Source of the DNA: Labrenzia sp. CE80
GTDB taxonomy: Bacteria; Pseudomonadota; Alphaproteobacteria; Rhizobiales; Stappiaceae
Length of the DNA stretch: 64,000 nucleotides
Assembly: GCF_009650605.1 (NCBI RefSeq)
Contig: NZ_WAJT01000001.1
Coordinates: forward strand, 1,922,001 to 1,986,000
Reading direction: 5' to 3'
The position numbers and the translations under genes were made by a program. Shown here piece after piece: positions 16,223-24,637 of the stretch (its first letter is position 1; each line of letters begins with the position of its first letter). Under the pieces are notes generated by a model, which ran no database searches, was not told where the DNA came from, and saw nothing but the letters and a program-made list of their open reading frames with translations.

Positions 16223-16699
16223 CTACAGATCGACCAGAGGCTGGCCATCCGGTCCACTCAATTCATCGAGAAGTGCCTCGAAATCCTTAGCTTCCCGGAA
16301 ATTCTTGTAGACCGATGCAAAGCGGACATAGGCCACGTCATCGATGCCCTTCAGGCCTTCCATGACATGGTTGCCGATGGTCTCGGCAGTGACATCGCTT
16401 TCACCAGAGCTTTCCAGCTGGCGGACAATGCCGCTGACCATCCGCTCAATCCGCTCGGGCTCGACCGGTCTCTTACGCACGGCGATGGAGACCGAGCGCA
16501 TAAGCTTTTCACGATCAAACGGCACGCGGCGTCCCGACCGCTTCAGCACCATGAGCTCGCGCAACTGCACGCGCTCGAAGGTGGTGAAGCGTCCGGCACA
16601 GGTGTTGCAGACCCTGCGCCGGCGAATGGCCGTGTTGTCCTCGGTCGGACGCGAATCCTTGACCTGGGTTTCATCACCGCCGCAATAGGGACACCGCAT
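16223..16699 (-). CDS. nrdR: Transcriptional repressor NrdR
   Basis: 158 residues. The N-terminal zinc ribbon has MRCPYCG and RRRRVCNTCAGRFTTFE (Cys pairs at 3/6 and 31/34); the ATP-cone domain follows (VLKRSGRRVPFDREKLM to the C-terminus). It senses dATP/ATP and represses ribonucleotide reductase genes. It lies 24 bases after glyA in the common glyA-nrdR-rib order. Confidence 0.97.
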   Translation of the reverse strand: MRCPYCGGDETQVKDSRPTEDNTAIRRRRVCNTCAGRFTTFERVQLRELMVLKRSGRRVPFDREKLMRSVSIAVRKRPVEPERIERMVSGIVRQLESSGESDVTAETIGNHVMEGLKGIDDVAYVRFASVYKNFREAKDFEALLDELSGPDGQPLVDL

Positions 16700-16723
16700 G
16701 CTGTTCTCCGTTAGGCAGCCAAA

Positions 16724-18037
16724 TCAGGCCGGGTAAATCGGGAAGCGAGCCGTCAGGGCCTCGACCTTCGCCTTCACCGCAGCTTCAACGGCGGCGTTGC
16801 CATCTTCACTGTTTGCAGCCTTCAGGCCATCGAGAACTTCCGTAATCAACAGACCAACTTCACGGAACTCGGCGATGCCGAAGCCGCGGGTCGTGCCAGC
16901 CGGTGTGCCGAGGCGAACACCAGAGGTCACGAAAGGCTTTTCCGGGTCGAATGGAATGCCGTTCTTGTTACAGGTGATGTTGGCGCGGCCCAAGGCAGCT
17001 TCCGCCTTCTTGCCGGTTGCATTCTTCGGACGCAGATCGACCAGCATCAGGTGGTTGTCGGTTCCGCCTGAAACGATATCCAGCCCCTGCTCTTTCAGGC
17101 TTTCAGCCAGAGCTTTTGCATTGGCAACGACGTTTGCCGCATAGGTCTTGAACTCAGGTTGCAGCGCTTCTTTGAAGGCAACCGCCTTGGCGGCGATGAC
17201 ATGCATTAGCGGACCGCCCTGGAGCCCCGGAAAGACGGCCGAATTGACCTTCTTGGCGATGACTTCGTCGTTGGTCAAGATCATGCCACCGCGTGGGCCA
17301 CGGAGCGACTTGTGCGTCGTCGTTGTGCAAACATGGGCATGAGGCACCGGTGAAGGGTGCGCACCACCAGCAACAAGACCGGCGATATGCGCCATATCGA
17401 CCATCAAGTAGGCACCAACGCTGTCGGCGATTTCACGAAAACGCTTCCAGTCCCAGATACGCGAGTAGGCCGTACCACCCGCGATGATAAGCTTGGGCTT
17501 GTGCTCTTCAGCAGACTTGGCGATCGCATCCATGTCCAACCGGTGGTCGTCTTCGCTTACGCCATAAGAAACGACATTGAACCATTTGCCAGACATATTG
17601 ACAGGCGAACCATGGGTCAGGTGACCGCCTGAGTTGAGGTCCAAGCCCATGAAGGTGTCGCCCGGCTGCAGCAGCGCCAGGAACACGGCCTGGTTCATCT
17701 GGCTGCCCGAGTTTGGCTGAACATTGGCAAAGTCACAACCAAACAGCTTCTTGGCCCGCTCAATGGCGAGGTTTTCTGCAATGTCGACAAACTCGCAGCC
17801 GCCATAGTAGCGCTTGCCGGGATAGCCTTCGGCGTATTTGTTCGTAAGAACCGACCCCTGCGCATCCAAGACAGCGCGAGACACGATGTTCTCTGAAGCA
17901 ATCAGTTCAATTTCATGCTGCTGACGACCGAGTTCCTTGCCGATCGCGCCGAATATTTCCGGATCGGCATCGGCGAGCGGGCGGTTGAAGAAATCTGTGA
18001 TGGAAGACTGGCTGGTCGCGGAATCTGTCAAAGACAT
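16724..18037 (-). CDS. glyA: Serine hydroxymethyltransferase
   Basis: 437 residues. This PLP enzyme converts serine and tetrahydrofolate to glycine and 5,10-methylene-THF. The PLP lysine lies in VCTTTTHKSLRGPRGG; other family blocks are IELIASENIVS, KYAEGYPGKRYYGGCE and GVRLGTPAGTTRGF. The start ATG has AAGGAAGG upstream. It heads the compact part of the minus-strand run; a 196-base gap upstream may hold its own promoter. Confidence 0.97.
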   Translation of the reverse strand: MSLTDSATSQSSITDFFNRPLADADPEIFGAIGKELGRQQHEIELIASENIVSRAVLDAQGSVLTNKYAEGYPGKRYYGGCEFVDIAENLAIERAKKLFGCDFANVQPNSGSQMNQAVFLALLQPGDTFMGLDLNSGGHLTHGSPVNMSGKWFNVVSYGVSEDDHRLDMDAIAKSAEEHKPKLIIAGGTAYSRIWDWKRFREIADSVGAYLMVDMAHIAGLVAGGAHPSPVPHAHVCTTTTHKSLRGPRGGMILTNDEVIAKKVNSAVFPGLQGGPLMHVIAAKAVAFKEALQPEFKTYAANVVANAKALAESLKEQGLDIVSGGTDNHLMLVDLRPKNATGKKAEAALGRANITCNKNGIPFDPEKPFVTSGVRLGTPAGTTRGFGIAEFREVGLLITEVLDGLKAANSEDGNAAVEAAVKAKVEALTARFPIYPA

Positions 18038-18233
18038 CGCACCTTCCTTTTCAGCTGGAGCTCGACAAGTGGGGCACTATGCCCTGCAGCGCGACAGTGG
18101 CATCAGCAGCCTGCCGCATTCTGTTGGCGTCGGGACTACCATAGAGACGACAGCGATCCAAGAGCCACGCCGACGCAGGGCCTCACAAAACCGACACCCT
18201 TGGAGCGAAACATATTTGCGGATCTTGCTCGCT

Positions 18234-18467
18234 TCAGACGACGCGCCCGCGCGCTGGCGATGGCGCGGCTGGCGGCGCTTCACGTTCGATCCGGCGCAAC
18301 AGTTTGCGGACAGCGAGGTTCTTGAGATCCGCCGAGGCGGCCTTCGACGGTCCGATGACCACAACTTCGATGCCCGTCGATGCGTCAATCGCCGTCACCT
18401 TGACCTGTTGGCCAACGGGATGAAACTCGATGTAAATTTCGCCTGGAACGGGACCTTGGCGGCTCAT
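18234..18467 (-). CDS. DUF6898 family small conserved protein
   Basis: 77 residues. EIYIEFHPVGQQVKVTAIDA followed by STGIEVVVIGPSKAASADLKNLAVRKL is the conserved pattern of a small alphaproteobacterial family usually found beside glyA or an L,D-transpeptidase gene. It is a single small domain with no catalytic motif or membrane segment. The final 20 residues are Pro/Ala-rich and variable. It lies between the L,D-transpeptidase (111 bases upstream) and glyA (196 bases downstream) on the same strand. Function unknown. Confidence 0.75.
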   Translation of the reverse strand: MSRQGPVPGEIYIEFHPVGQQVKVTAIDASTGIEVVVIGPSKAASADLKNLAVRKLLRRIEREAPPAAPSPARGRVV

Positions 18468-18578
18468 GGATGCAGACTCATTCCGCGATCAGATAGCTCA
18501 GAGCCAAGAGAAAGACACGCCCGGCCCGACTTGGCAAGCCCTGCTCCAAGTCCGGGACCGCTCGAGATCACGGGTCGA

Positions 18579-19946
18579 TCAGAGGCGAGCCGTGAACCCG
18601 GCAATGTCATCAGGCGCGGAATACAGGCCATCGCGGTTGTAGATATCATCGCGGAACTGAATGACACCATCAGCTGTCGACCAGGCGGTGATGTAGGTCA
18701 GATAGAGCGGAATACTCGACTTGAGCCGGACATCCTCGCGCTCGCCTACGCGGATCATGTCGTCAACGCGCGAACGGTTCCAGTCCGGAGTGGTGGATTG
18801 CAGAAGCCAAGTCACGAGTTCCTTGACGTTCTGCACACGCACGCAGCCGGAAGAGTGGAAACGATAATCACTGCCGAAGAGAGACTTCGAAGGCGTGTCG
18901 TGCAGATAGACCTGATGCTGGTTGTGGAAGTTGATGCGCACGCTGCCGAGAGAGTTGATCTCGCCCGGTTCCTGGCGGAACTGATATTTCGTCGCTTCTT
19001 CCGTGTTCCAGTCGATCTGCTGCCAGCTGAGCTCATTGCCCTTCCAGTCGAAGATCCGGATCTTGTTCTTGGCCAGATACTGCGGATCCTCCTTCATCTT
19101 CGGGATCAAATCCTTGCGGATGATCGAGACAGGGACGGTCCAGTAGGGGTTAAAGTTCAGCTCGTAGATCTTGCTGTTGAGAATCGGCGTCTGACGGTCG
19201 ATCTTGCCGACAACTGCATTGTGACGCGAGCGGACGTGGCCGTTTTCAACGGCTTCGATCTCGGCCGCAGGTATGTTGACCATCACGTAGCGGTCGCCCA
19301 GGAAACCCGACATGGCACGCAGGCGTATCAGATTGGTCTCAAGCTGACGTAGGCGTACTTCAGCGGGGACATTGAGCGCCGTCACTGTGGAACTGCCCAG
19401 AACACCGTCCGGGATCAGACCGTGACGCATCTGAAACCGGCGCAGCCCTGCATCGACGTAGGAATCGAATGTGTTGGAAAGTCCGGCGGTCTGTTCGAGA
19501 TCGCCGGAAGCCATCAGACGCTTGCGCAGTTCAAGAACGCGCGCATCCTTTGCGCCAATCCGCAGCGGGCGTTTGCCGGCATCGCTGACCCGGCCCCAGC
19601 CGCCCAGCTGTACTATCCGTGAATAATGGTCGATGGCGACGGAGATGTAACTTGCTGTTTCGGGTGAAAGTGTCGGGTTCGACGACTTCATCGCCTGAAG
19701 CGATTCCATCGTGGCATCGAAACGATCTTCCCACTCAACACGCTGCTGATGCTGGCGCAGAGCTTGAAGAGGTGATTCTGCCTGCGCAACCGAGGCGGCG
19801 CCGAGACCGATCATCATCGAAGACAGCATAGTGCCGCAAACGGCGAACCTGCCAAGGCTACCCTTCCCGCCAAAGCGCACGGCTTTTGAAACAGCAGAAC
19901 GCAGCAGTTCGGGACGGAAATCAAAAGATCGGCCAAGATTCGTCAT
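18579..19946 (-). CDS. Murein L,D-transpeptidase (YkuD domain) with peptidoglycan-binding domain
   Basis: 455 residues from the ATG at 19946. A long N-terminal region with a hydrophobic signal (about residues 38-60, ending AQA) directs export. A peptidoglycan-binding domain is seen around 130-190 (LRIGAKDARVLELRKRL to RFQMRHGLIPDGVLGSSTV). The YkuD catalytic domain includes LHDTPSKSLFG and FHSSGCVRVQN, with the catalytic Cys and His. It makes 3-3 crosslinks or anchors proteins in peptidoglycan. The gene is preceded by ldtR, the MarR-type regulator known in Candidatus Liberibacter to control the neighbouring L,D-transpeptidase gene ldtP. A sigma-70-like promoter and a dyad lie upstream. Confidence 0.93.
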   Translation of the reverse strand: MTNLGRSFDFRPELLRSAVSKAVRFGGKGSLGRFAVCGTMLSSMMIGLGAASVAQAESPLQALRQHQQRVEWEDRFDATMESLQAMKSSNPTLSPETASYISVAIDHYSRIVQLGGWGRVSDAGKRPLRIGAKDARVLELRKRLMASGDLEQTAGLSNTFDSYVDAGLRRFQMRHGLIPDGVLGSSTVTALNVPAEVRLRQLETNLIRLRAMSGFLGDRYVMVNIPAAEIEAVENGHVRSRHNAVVGKIDRQTPILNSKIYELNFNPYWTVPVSIIRKDLIPKMKEDPQYLAKNKIRIFDWKGNELSWQQIDWNTEEATKYQFRQEPGEINSLGSVRINFHNQHQVYLHDTPSKSLFGSDYRFHSSGCVRVQNVKELVTWLLQSTTPDWNRSRVDDMIRVGEREDVRLKSSIPLYLTYITAWSTADGVIQFRDDIYNRDGLYSAPDDIAGFTARL

Positions 19947-19972
19947 CGTGCACATCACCAGTAAAATTCGCA

Positions 19973-19997
19973 GCTAGGGACTTATAAGCTGCCTAGC
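19973..19997 (-). promoter_or_regulatory. Dyad at the L,D-transpeptidase transcription start, candidate LdtR operator
   Basis: GCTAGG (19973-19978) and CCTAGC (19992-19997) flank 13 bases that contain the palindrome CTTATAAG (19981-19988). The dyad lies just downstream of a predicted -10 box, so a dimeric regulator bound here would touch transcription initiation. LdtR is the natural candidate; not demonstrated. Confidence 0.5.
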
Positions 19998-20025
19998 ATT
20001 ATCTTGCTTAACAAAATGGCGTCAA
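19998..20025 (-). promoter_or_regulatory. Sigma-70-like promoter of the L,D-transpeptidase gene
   Basis: On the minus strand TTGACG (20025-20020) and GATAAT (20003-19998) are separated by 16 bases, close to the vegetative consensus. The expected start point is near 19990, about 45 bases before the ATG at 19946. Confidence 0.55.
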
Positions 20026-20195
20026 AAAAGGCCAGTTGGGCACATCATCTTCGCACAATCCGCCCATCCAAGCCATTTCAATGTGTCCAGATGATGTCGC
20101 AGTGCCACAATTGTGTCCTGACCAAACTCATCCGCAATCAAATTTTAGTCAGGCGGACGATTTCCTCTCCGGCCAGACACAGGGCCACCGGCAGA

Positions 20196-20238
20196 ACGAG
20201 AAACGCCGTCCCAGTTTACCCGGAACGGCGTTTCTCGT
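20196..20238 (-). terminator. Strong hairpin after ldtR
   Basis: Perfect 14-base arms (20196-20209 and 20225-20238, containing AAACGCCGT) with a 15-base loop lie 23 bases downstream of the ldtR stop. There is no long T tract, so it may be a weak or factor-assisted terminator, or an RNA-stabilising hairpin. It is the main feature of the 300-base gap before the L,D-transpeptidase gene. Confidence 0.6.
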
Positions 20239-20260
20239 CATCTGGATCTGTCGCTAAATT

Positions 20261-20773
20261 TTAGAGACGATACAAGATCTGGTCAGTCCAGAAGCGTTCC
20301 AGACGGCGGAGGGACTTGTTCAAGGAAACGAAGTCTTCCGGTCCGATCTCGCCCACTTGCTCCACCGACAGCATATGACGCTCGTAAAGATCGTTGACGA
20401 TCCTTGCTACTTCCTGACCCTTGTCGGTCAGGGAGACACGGACCGAACGGCGATCCATGCGCGAACGCTGATGGTGAATGTAACCGGTCTCGACCAGCTT
20501 CTTTAGATTGTAGGATACGTTTGACCCCAGGTAGTAACCGCGTGTCCGCAGCTCACCCGCCGTCAGTTCGGCGTCGCCGATGTTGAATAGGAGCAGAGCC
20601 TGCACGCTGTTCACATCGGACCGGCCCATACGGTCAAACTCATCCTTGATAACATCGAGGAGTCGACGATGCAGCCGCTCAACGAGCGTCAGCGCTTCCA
20701 GGTAGAGCGGTTTGATTTCCGTCTCCCCTTCGCCCTGTACCACTGCATCGACTGCCCTTGTTGCGGTGATCAT
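20261..20773 (-). CDS. ldtR: MarR family transcriptional regulator LdtR
   Basis: 170 residues. The winged helix region reads SVQALLLFNIGDAELTAGEL, followed by RGYYLGSNVSYNLKKLVETGYIHHQRSRMDRRSVRVSLTDKG; this arrangement and the C-terminal SLRRLERFWTDQIL match LdtR of Rhizobiales. LdtR was characterised in Candidatus Liberibacter asiaticus and in Sinorhizobium as a regulator of L,D-transpeptidase and stress tolerance. Here the transpeptidase gene lies directly downstream on the same strand, 314 bases away. The start ATG at 20773 is the first in frame. Confidence 0.85.
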   Translation of the reverse strand: MITATRAVDAVVQGEGETEIKPLYLEALTLVERLHRRLLDVIKDEFDRMGRSDVNSVQALLLFNIGDAELTAGELRTRGYYLGSNVSYNLKKLVETGYIHHQRSRMDRRSVRVSLTDKGQEVARIVNDLYERHMLSVEQVGEIGPEDFVSLNKSLRRLERFWTDQILYRL

Positions 20774-20926
20774 ATGTTTGCGCCTCTATATACCTGTCAC
20801 TCGGTGGATATTTTTCCCACCTTGATCATCACAGTACACAGACGCTTCTAAAATCCGCTTAAGAGACACGCTGAATCAGAAGTTAAATGTTTTCAGGCGT
20901 TTGTCCAAAGGCTTGAAACATTTGAT

Positions 20927-21820
20927 TCATGATGTTCCGCGTAGGTATTTCACGATACCCGAGAAGTCGACGCCTTCACCGCCCGAATTGCAGAACAGGG
21001 AGTAAAGCGCGGCGGCCTGCGCCCCAAGTGGCGTCCCAGCCCCGGAAGAATGTGCTGCGTCCTGGGCCAGCTTCAGATCCTTGAGCATCATTTCTGCCGC
21101 AAAGCCCGGCTGGTAATCCCGGTTCGCGGGAGAAGACGGCAAGGGTCCCGGGACGGGACAATAGGACGTCAACGCCCAGCACTGCCCAGAAGCGGTTGAG
21201 GAAATGTCGAAAAGTTTCTGCGGATCGAGACCAAGTCGTTCAGCAAGGACGAAGGCCTCGCTGACCCCAATCATCGAGATGCCGAGGATCATGTTGTTAC
21301 AGATCTTGGCAGCCTGTCCGGTGCCCGCGTCACCGGCGTGAACGATCGTCTTGCCCATGATGTCCAGAAACGGCTTGGCGGCAGCAAATGCATTTTCGGG
21401 TCCGCCGACCATGAAGGTCAGCGTTCCGGCGGTTGCGCCGCCGACACCGCCGGACACGGGTGCGTCGACCATCGGCATGTCCTTGTCGGCAGCAGCCGCG
21501 GCGACAACCCGCGCGCTGTCGACGTCGATGGTGGAGCTGTCAATCAAGAGCGTTCCGGGACGTGCGTTGTCGAGGATGCCGCCTTCGCCCTGATAGATCT
21601 TGCGCACATGGGCACCGGCCGGAAGCATGGTGACGATCACATCAGCGCCTTCGGCAAGATCGGCAACGCTCTCGGCGCGGCTTCCACCTGCCGCCTCGAG
21701 CGCGGCGAGTGCTGCCTCGGACAGATCAAAGCCGGAGACCTTATGGCCTGCCTTGACGAGGTTGGCAGCCATGGGGCCGCCCATATTGCCAAGTCCGATG
21801 AAACCGATGTTCGTTGCCAT
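20927..21820 (-). CDS. mmsB: 3-hydroxyisobutyrate dehydrogenase
   Basis: 297 residues. The N-terminal Rossmann motif is IGFIGLGNMGGPMAANL; substrate-binding PVSGGVGGATAGTLTFMVGG and the catalytic lysine in GQAAKICNNM are present. It oxidises 3-hydroxyisobutyrate to methylmalonate semialdehyde in valine degradation with NAD. GGGAGGAAAAC precedes the ATG. It is the last gene of the unit that also holds the acyl-CoA dehydrogenase and the CoA hydrolase, which perform the preceding steps. Confidence 0.95.
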   Translation of the reverse strand: MATNIGFIGLGNMGGPMAANLVKAGHKVSGFDLSEAALAALEAAGGSRAESVADLAEGADVIVTMLPAGAHVRKIYQGEGGILDNARPGTLLIDSSTIDVDSARVVAAAAADKDMPMVDAPVSGGVGGATAGTLTFMVGGPENAFAAAKPFLDIMGKTIVHAGDAGTGQAAKICNNMILGISMIGVSEAFVLAERLGLDPQKLFDISSTASGQCWALTSYCPVPGPLPSSPANRDYQPGFAAEMMLKDLKLAQDAAHSSGAGTPLGAQAAALYSLFCNSGGEGVDFSGIVKYLRGTS

Positions 21821-21894
21821 GTTTTCCTCCCGATGGCGAATGACTGAGAACCCGGCGTAAAGGCCAGGACGAAGATGATCCCGACGAGGTCCCG

Positions 21895-22308
21895 CTAATT
21901 TGTGCGGTTCTCACGCTCCATCAGATACATGAGCAGGAGATAGATGGCGATCGTCAGAATGTAGAAGGAGATCTCGTAAGGGCGGCGCCCATAGATATCG
22001 GAAAAAAGCGAATGCATCACGATCTGGCTCATGGCACGAAAGAGCCACATCACCGTGCCCCATGACACCGCCAGCCAAAGGCCCGTGGCCGCAACAAGAT
22101 CAAGCACGGCGAAAAAGACGGTCGCCGCCTGCCACTCGATTGGCATGTCCCAGAACCACAGGCCACGCCAGGGCACGAAGCCGACGATGCGCGCCCAGTG
22201 AATGATGCCACCGCCAACCAGAAGCAGCGCAATGCCTCTGAGATACCAGATCAGGACTGTGCTCCACGGCGGGCGCGTTTTGATAAGGTCCTGGAAGCTG
22301 GTGATCAT
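21895..22308 (-). CDS. DUF6163 family membrane protein
   Basis: 137 residues with four hydrophobic segments (about 20-40, 60-80, 85-105 and 112-130), and landmarks WARIVGFVPWRGLWFWDMP and HSLFSDIYGRRPYEISFYIL. This matches a small membrane family of Rhizobiales, DUF6163. It lies 12 bases after the 3-hydroxyisobutyryl-CoA hydrolase stop and upstream of mmsB, inside a catabolic operon in which a membrane protein has no obvious task. Function unknown. Confidence 0.75.
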   Translation of the reverse strand: MITSFQDLIKTRPPWSTVLIWYLRGIALLLVGGGIIHWARIVGFVPWRGLWFWDMPIEWQAATVFFAVLDLVAATGLWLAVSWGTVMWLFRAMSQIVMHSLFSDIYGRRPYEISFYILTIAIYLLLMYLMERENRTN

Positions 22309-22320
22309 GGCCGGATCCGA

Positions 22321-23388
22321 TCAGGTCAGTGGAAGGTCGCCTGTTGAGGGTTCTTCGAAATACGCCTGCAGATCAGCGCTGTCTACCTGATCTAGCTGAT
22401 CGGGCTGCCATTTTGGCGCATGATCCTTGTCCACAAGCACTGCGCGCACGCCTTCAAAGAAGTCATGGCCCTGAAGAACCTGGCTGACAATGCGGTATTC
22501 GAGTTTCATACAAGCATTGAAATCCAGCGAAGCGCCCAGGCGCATCTGCTCAAAGGCGAGATGGACGCTGGTCGGAGACTTCGAACGGATGGCTGCAGCG
22601 GTCTTTGCTGCGAATTCATCGTCTGAAGCGTCAAGCCGCTCCAAAATTGCTGACACCGAGCTGGCAGAAAAGGCGGCCTCGATCAGATCAGCTTGTTTCA
22701 TCAGTTCCGAGGCGCCCGCGTCGACTGCACGGGCTTCGATTGTGCCATCGACGTCGTCACTCGTTTCGAGCGCCTTCAATAGCGGCTCGACGCTGTCCCG
22801 GTGAATGGTGTGGGTCAGGACACCGGTCTCATAGGCGTCCTCCTGTTTCAGGCGCCCGGCGCTCATGGCGCAATAGGTGCCGGTGAAGCGTGGCATGCGC
22901 GGCAGGAAATAAGTTCCTCCAACGTCCGGAAAGAAGCCGATGCCGGTTTCCGGCATGGAGAACATCGTGAATTCCGTGCCGACGCGATGACTTCCATGGG
23001 CAGAGAGACCGACACCGCCACCCATAACGATGCCGTCAATCAGTGAGATATAGGGCTTGGGAAACGCCTTGATCTGCGCGTTCAGCAGATACTCATCGCG
23101 AAAGAACTCGGGAAGGCCAGCCTCTCCCGCGAGCTTCATGTCATAGATCTTGCGGATGTCACCGCCAGCGCAGAAGGCTTTTTCCCCTGCTCCGGTCAAG
23201 ACCACATGTCGAATGCTGTCATCGTCGGCCCATTCCGTTAGCTTTGCCGCCAGTGCGGTGACCATCGGGTGATTGAGTGCATTGAGTGCCTTGGGGCGAT
23301 TGAGCGCCACAACGCCGGCAAAGCCACGCTGTTCGAATAGAATGTCGTCAGTCAAGGGCGAGGCCTCCTGGGGATCCGAAATTTCCAT
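22321..23388 (-). CDS. 3-hydroxyisobutyryl-CoA hydrolase (enoyl-CoA hydratase/isomerase superfamily)
   Basis: 355 residues, the length of HIBYL-CoA hydrolases and longer than simple enoyl-CoA hydratases. The crotonase fold shows GVVALNRPKALNALNHPM, the oxyanion segments FCAGGDIRKIYD and GGGVGLSAHGSHRVG, and MPETGIGFFPDVGGTYFLPR, which carries the catalytic Glu and Asp of this subfamily. It releases 3-hydroxyisobutyrate in valine degradation. The ATG at 23388 is 15 bases after the dehydrogenase stop. Confidence 0.92.
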   Translation of the reverse strand: MEISDPQEASPLTDDILFEQRGFAGVVALNRPKALNALNHPMVTALAAKLTEWADDDSIRHVVLTGAGEKAFCAGGDIRKIYDMKLAGEAGLPEFFRDEYLLNAQIKAFPKPYISLIDGIVMGGGVGLSAHGSHRVGTEFTMFSMPETGIGFFPDVGGTYFLPRMPRFTGTYCAMSAGRLKQEDAYETGVLTHTIHRDSVEPLLKALETSDDVDGTIEARAVDAGASELMKQADLIEAAFSASSVSAILERLDASDDEFAAKTAAAIRSKSPTSVHLAFEQMRLGASLDFNACMKLEYRIVSQVLQGHDFFEGVRAVLVDKDHAPKWQPDQLDQVDSADLQAYFEEPSTGDLPLT

Positions 23389-23405
23389 CAATTTAGAGAG
23401 CGCTA

Positions 23406-24545
23406 TCAGTCGGCCAGAAGCTGGCGGGCAATAATGACGCGCATGATCTCGTTGGTGCCTTCCAGAATCTGGTGCACGCGCACATCGCGCAAGTAGCGTT
23501 CGATCGGATAGTCGCGCAGATAGCCATAACCGCCATGAAGCTGCAGCGCTTCGTTGACCACCTTGAAGCCGGTATCAGTCGCCAAACGCTTCGCCATGGC
23601 TGCCATTTTGGTGGCATCCGCAGTCTTCTCGTCGACAAGACCGGCGGCCTTGTGGAGCAGCAACCTTGCGGCCTCGAGTTCGGTTGCCATATCCGCGAGA
23701 CGAAACTGCAAGGCCTGAAACTCTGCCAAGGCTTTGCCGAACTGCTTGCGCTCCTTTAAATAAGCTGTTGAACGATCAAGACAGGTCTGGGCGGCGCCAA
23801 GCGAACAGGCGCCAATGTTGATGCGCCCTCCATCGAGGCCGGCCATGGCGATCTTGAAGCCTTCGCCTTCAGCGCCAAGCCTGTTTGCCTTGGGGACGCG
23901 GCAGTCCTGAAAGTTGACTTGGGCGGTTGGCTGGCTCTTCCAACCGAGCTTCACCTCCTGCGCGCCGAAGGACAGCCCTGGTGTGTCCTTGTCAACCACA
24001 ACACAGCTGATGCCCTTAGGCCCCTCTCCGCCGGTCCGCACCATGGTGACGTAAACATCGCTGACGCCGCCACCGGAAATGAATGCCTTGGAACCGTTCA
24101 AGACATAGTGATCGCCATCATCTCTGGCCGACGTCCTCAGACTCGCCGCATCCGACCCGGATCCCGGCTCGGTCAGGCAGTAGCTGGCGAACCTGGTCAT
24201 ACTGCAGAGATCCGGCAGATAGGCTTGGCGCAGCTCCGGCGAACCATAGGTGTCGATCATCCAGGCACCCATGTTGTGAATGGAGACATAGGCGGCTGTC
24301 GACGTACAGCCCTTGGCCAATTCCTCGAATATGATCGCTGCATCCGTGCGTGTCAGGGACGACCCGCCGACATCCTCGCGCACATAGATACCACCAAATC
24401 CGAGAGATGCCGCCTGACGCAGGGTCTCCGCGGGGAAATACGCCTTTTCATCCCATTCCCGGGCATGGGGCTCCATCTCGTCGCGTGCAAAGGCCGAAGC
24501 CATGTCGCGAAACGCTCGCTGATCCTCACTGAGGGAAAAATCCAC
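23406..24545 (-). CDS. Acyl-CoA dehydrogenase, probable isobutyryl-CoA dehydrogenase
   Basis: 379 residues from a GTG at 24545, preceded eight bases upstream by GGGAGGA; a TTG at 24560 is also in frame but overlaps that site. FAD-binding blocks YCLTEPGSGSDAASL and GYGYLRDYPIERYLRD are present, and the catalytic glutamate sits in QILEGTNEIMR. The best assignment is isobutyryl-CoA dehydrogenase because the next genes hydrolyse and oxidise the products of valine breakdown. Substrate specificity is inferred from context. Confidence 0.9.
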   Translation of the reverse strand: MDFSLSEDQRAFRDMASAFARDEMEPHAREWDEKAYFPAETLRQAASLGFGGIYVREDVGGSSLTRTDAAIIFEELAKGCTSTAAYVSIHNMGAWMIDTYGSPELRQAYLPDLCSMTRFASYCLTEPGSGSDAASLRTSARDDGDHYVLNGSKAFISGGGVSDVYVTMVRTGGEGPKGISCVVVDKDTPGLSFGAQEVKLGWKSQPTAQVNFQDCRVPKANRLGAEGEGFKIAMAGLDGGRINIGACSLGAAQTCLDRSTAYLKERKQFGKALAEFQALQFRLADMATELEAARLLLHKAAGLVDEKTADATKMAAMAKRLATDTGFKVVNEALQLHGGYGYLRDYPIERYLRDVRVHQILEGTNEIMRVIIARQLLAD

Positions 24546-24607
24546 TGCTTGTCCTCCCAAGAATGGCCCCGCGTTGGCCGCGAGATCCGCAGTCCTCCTG
24601 TCAAATG

Positions 24608-24637
24608 CGATTACGCCGTTTTGACGTAAACGTCAAA
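24608..24637 (-). promoter_or_regulatory. Promoter and LiuR-type palindrome of the valine-degradation operon
   Basis: TTTGACGTAAACGTCAAA at 24620-24637 is a perfect palindrome with 8-base arms. Its minus-strand TTGACG (24636-24631) also serves as a -35 box, with TAATCG (24613-24608) as -10 after 17 bases. The palindrome resembles sites of the MerR-family regulator LiuR, which controls branched-chain amino acid degradation in proteobacteria. The regulator gene is not in this window. Confidence 0.65.

Noticed and set aside
17937..19352. 471-codon plus-strand open frame opposite the L,D-transpeptidase
   Set aside because: A shadow of DUF6898 and transpeptidase coding sequence; no domain.
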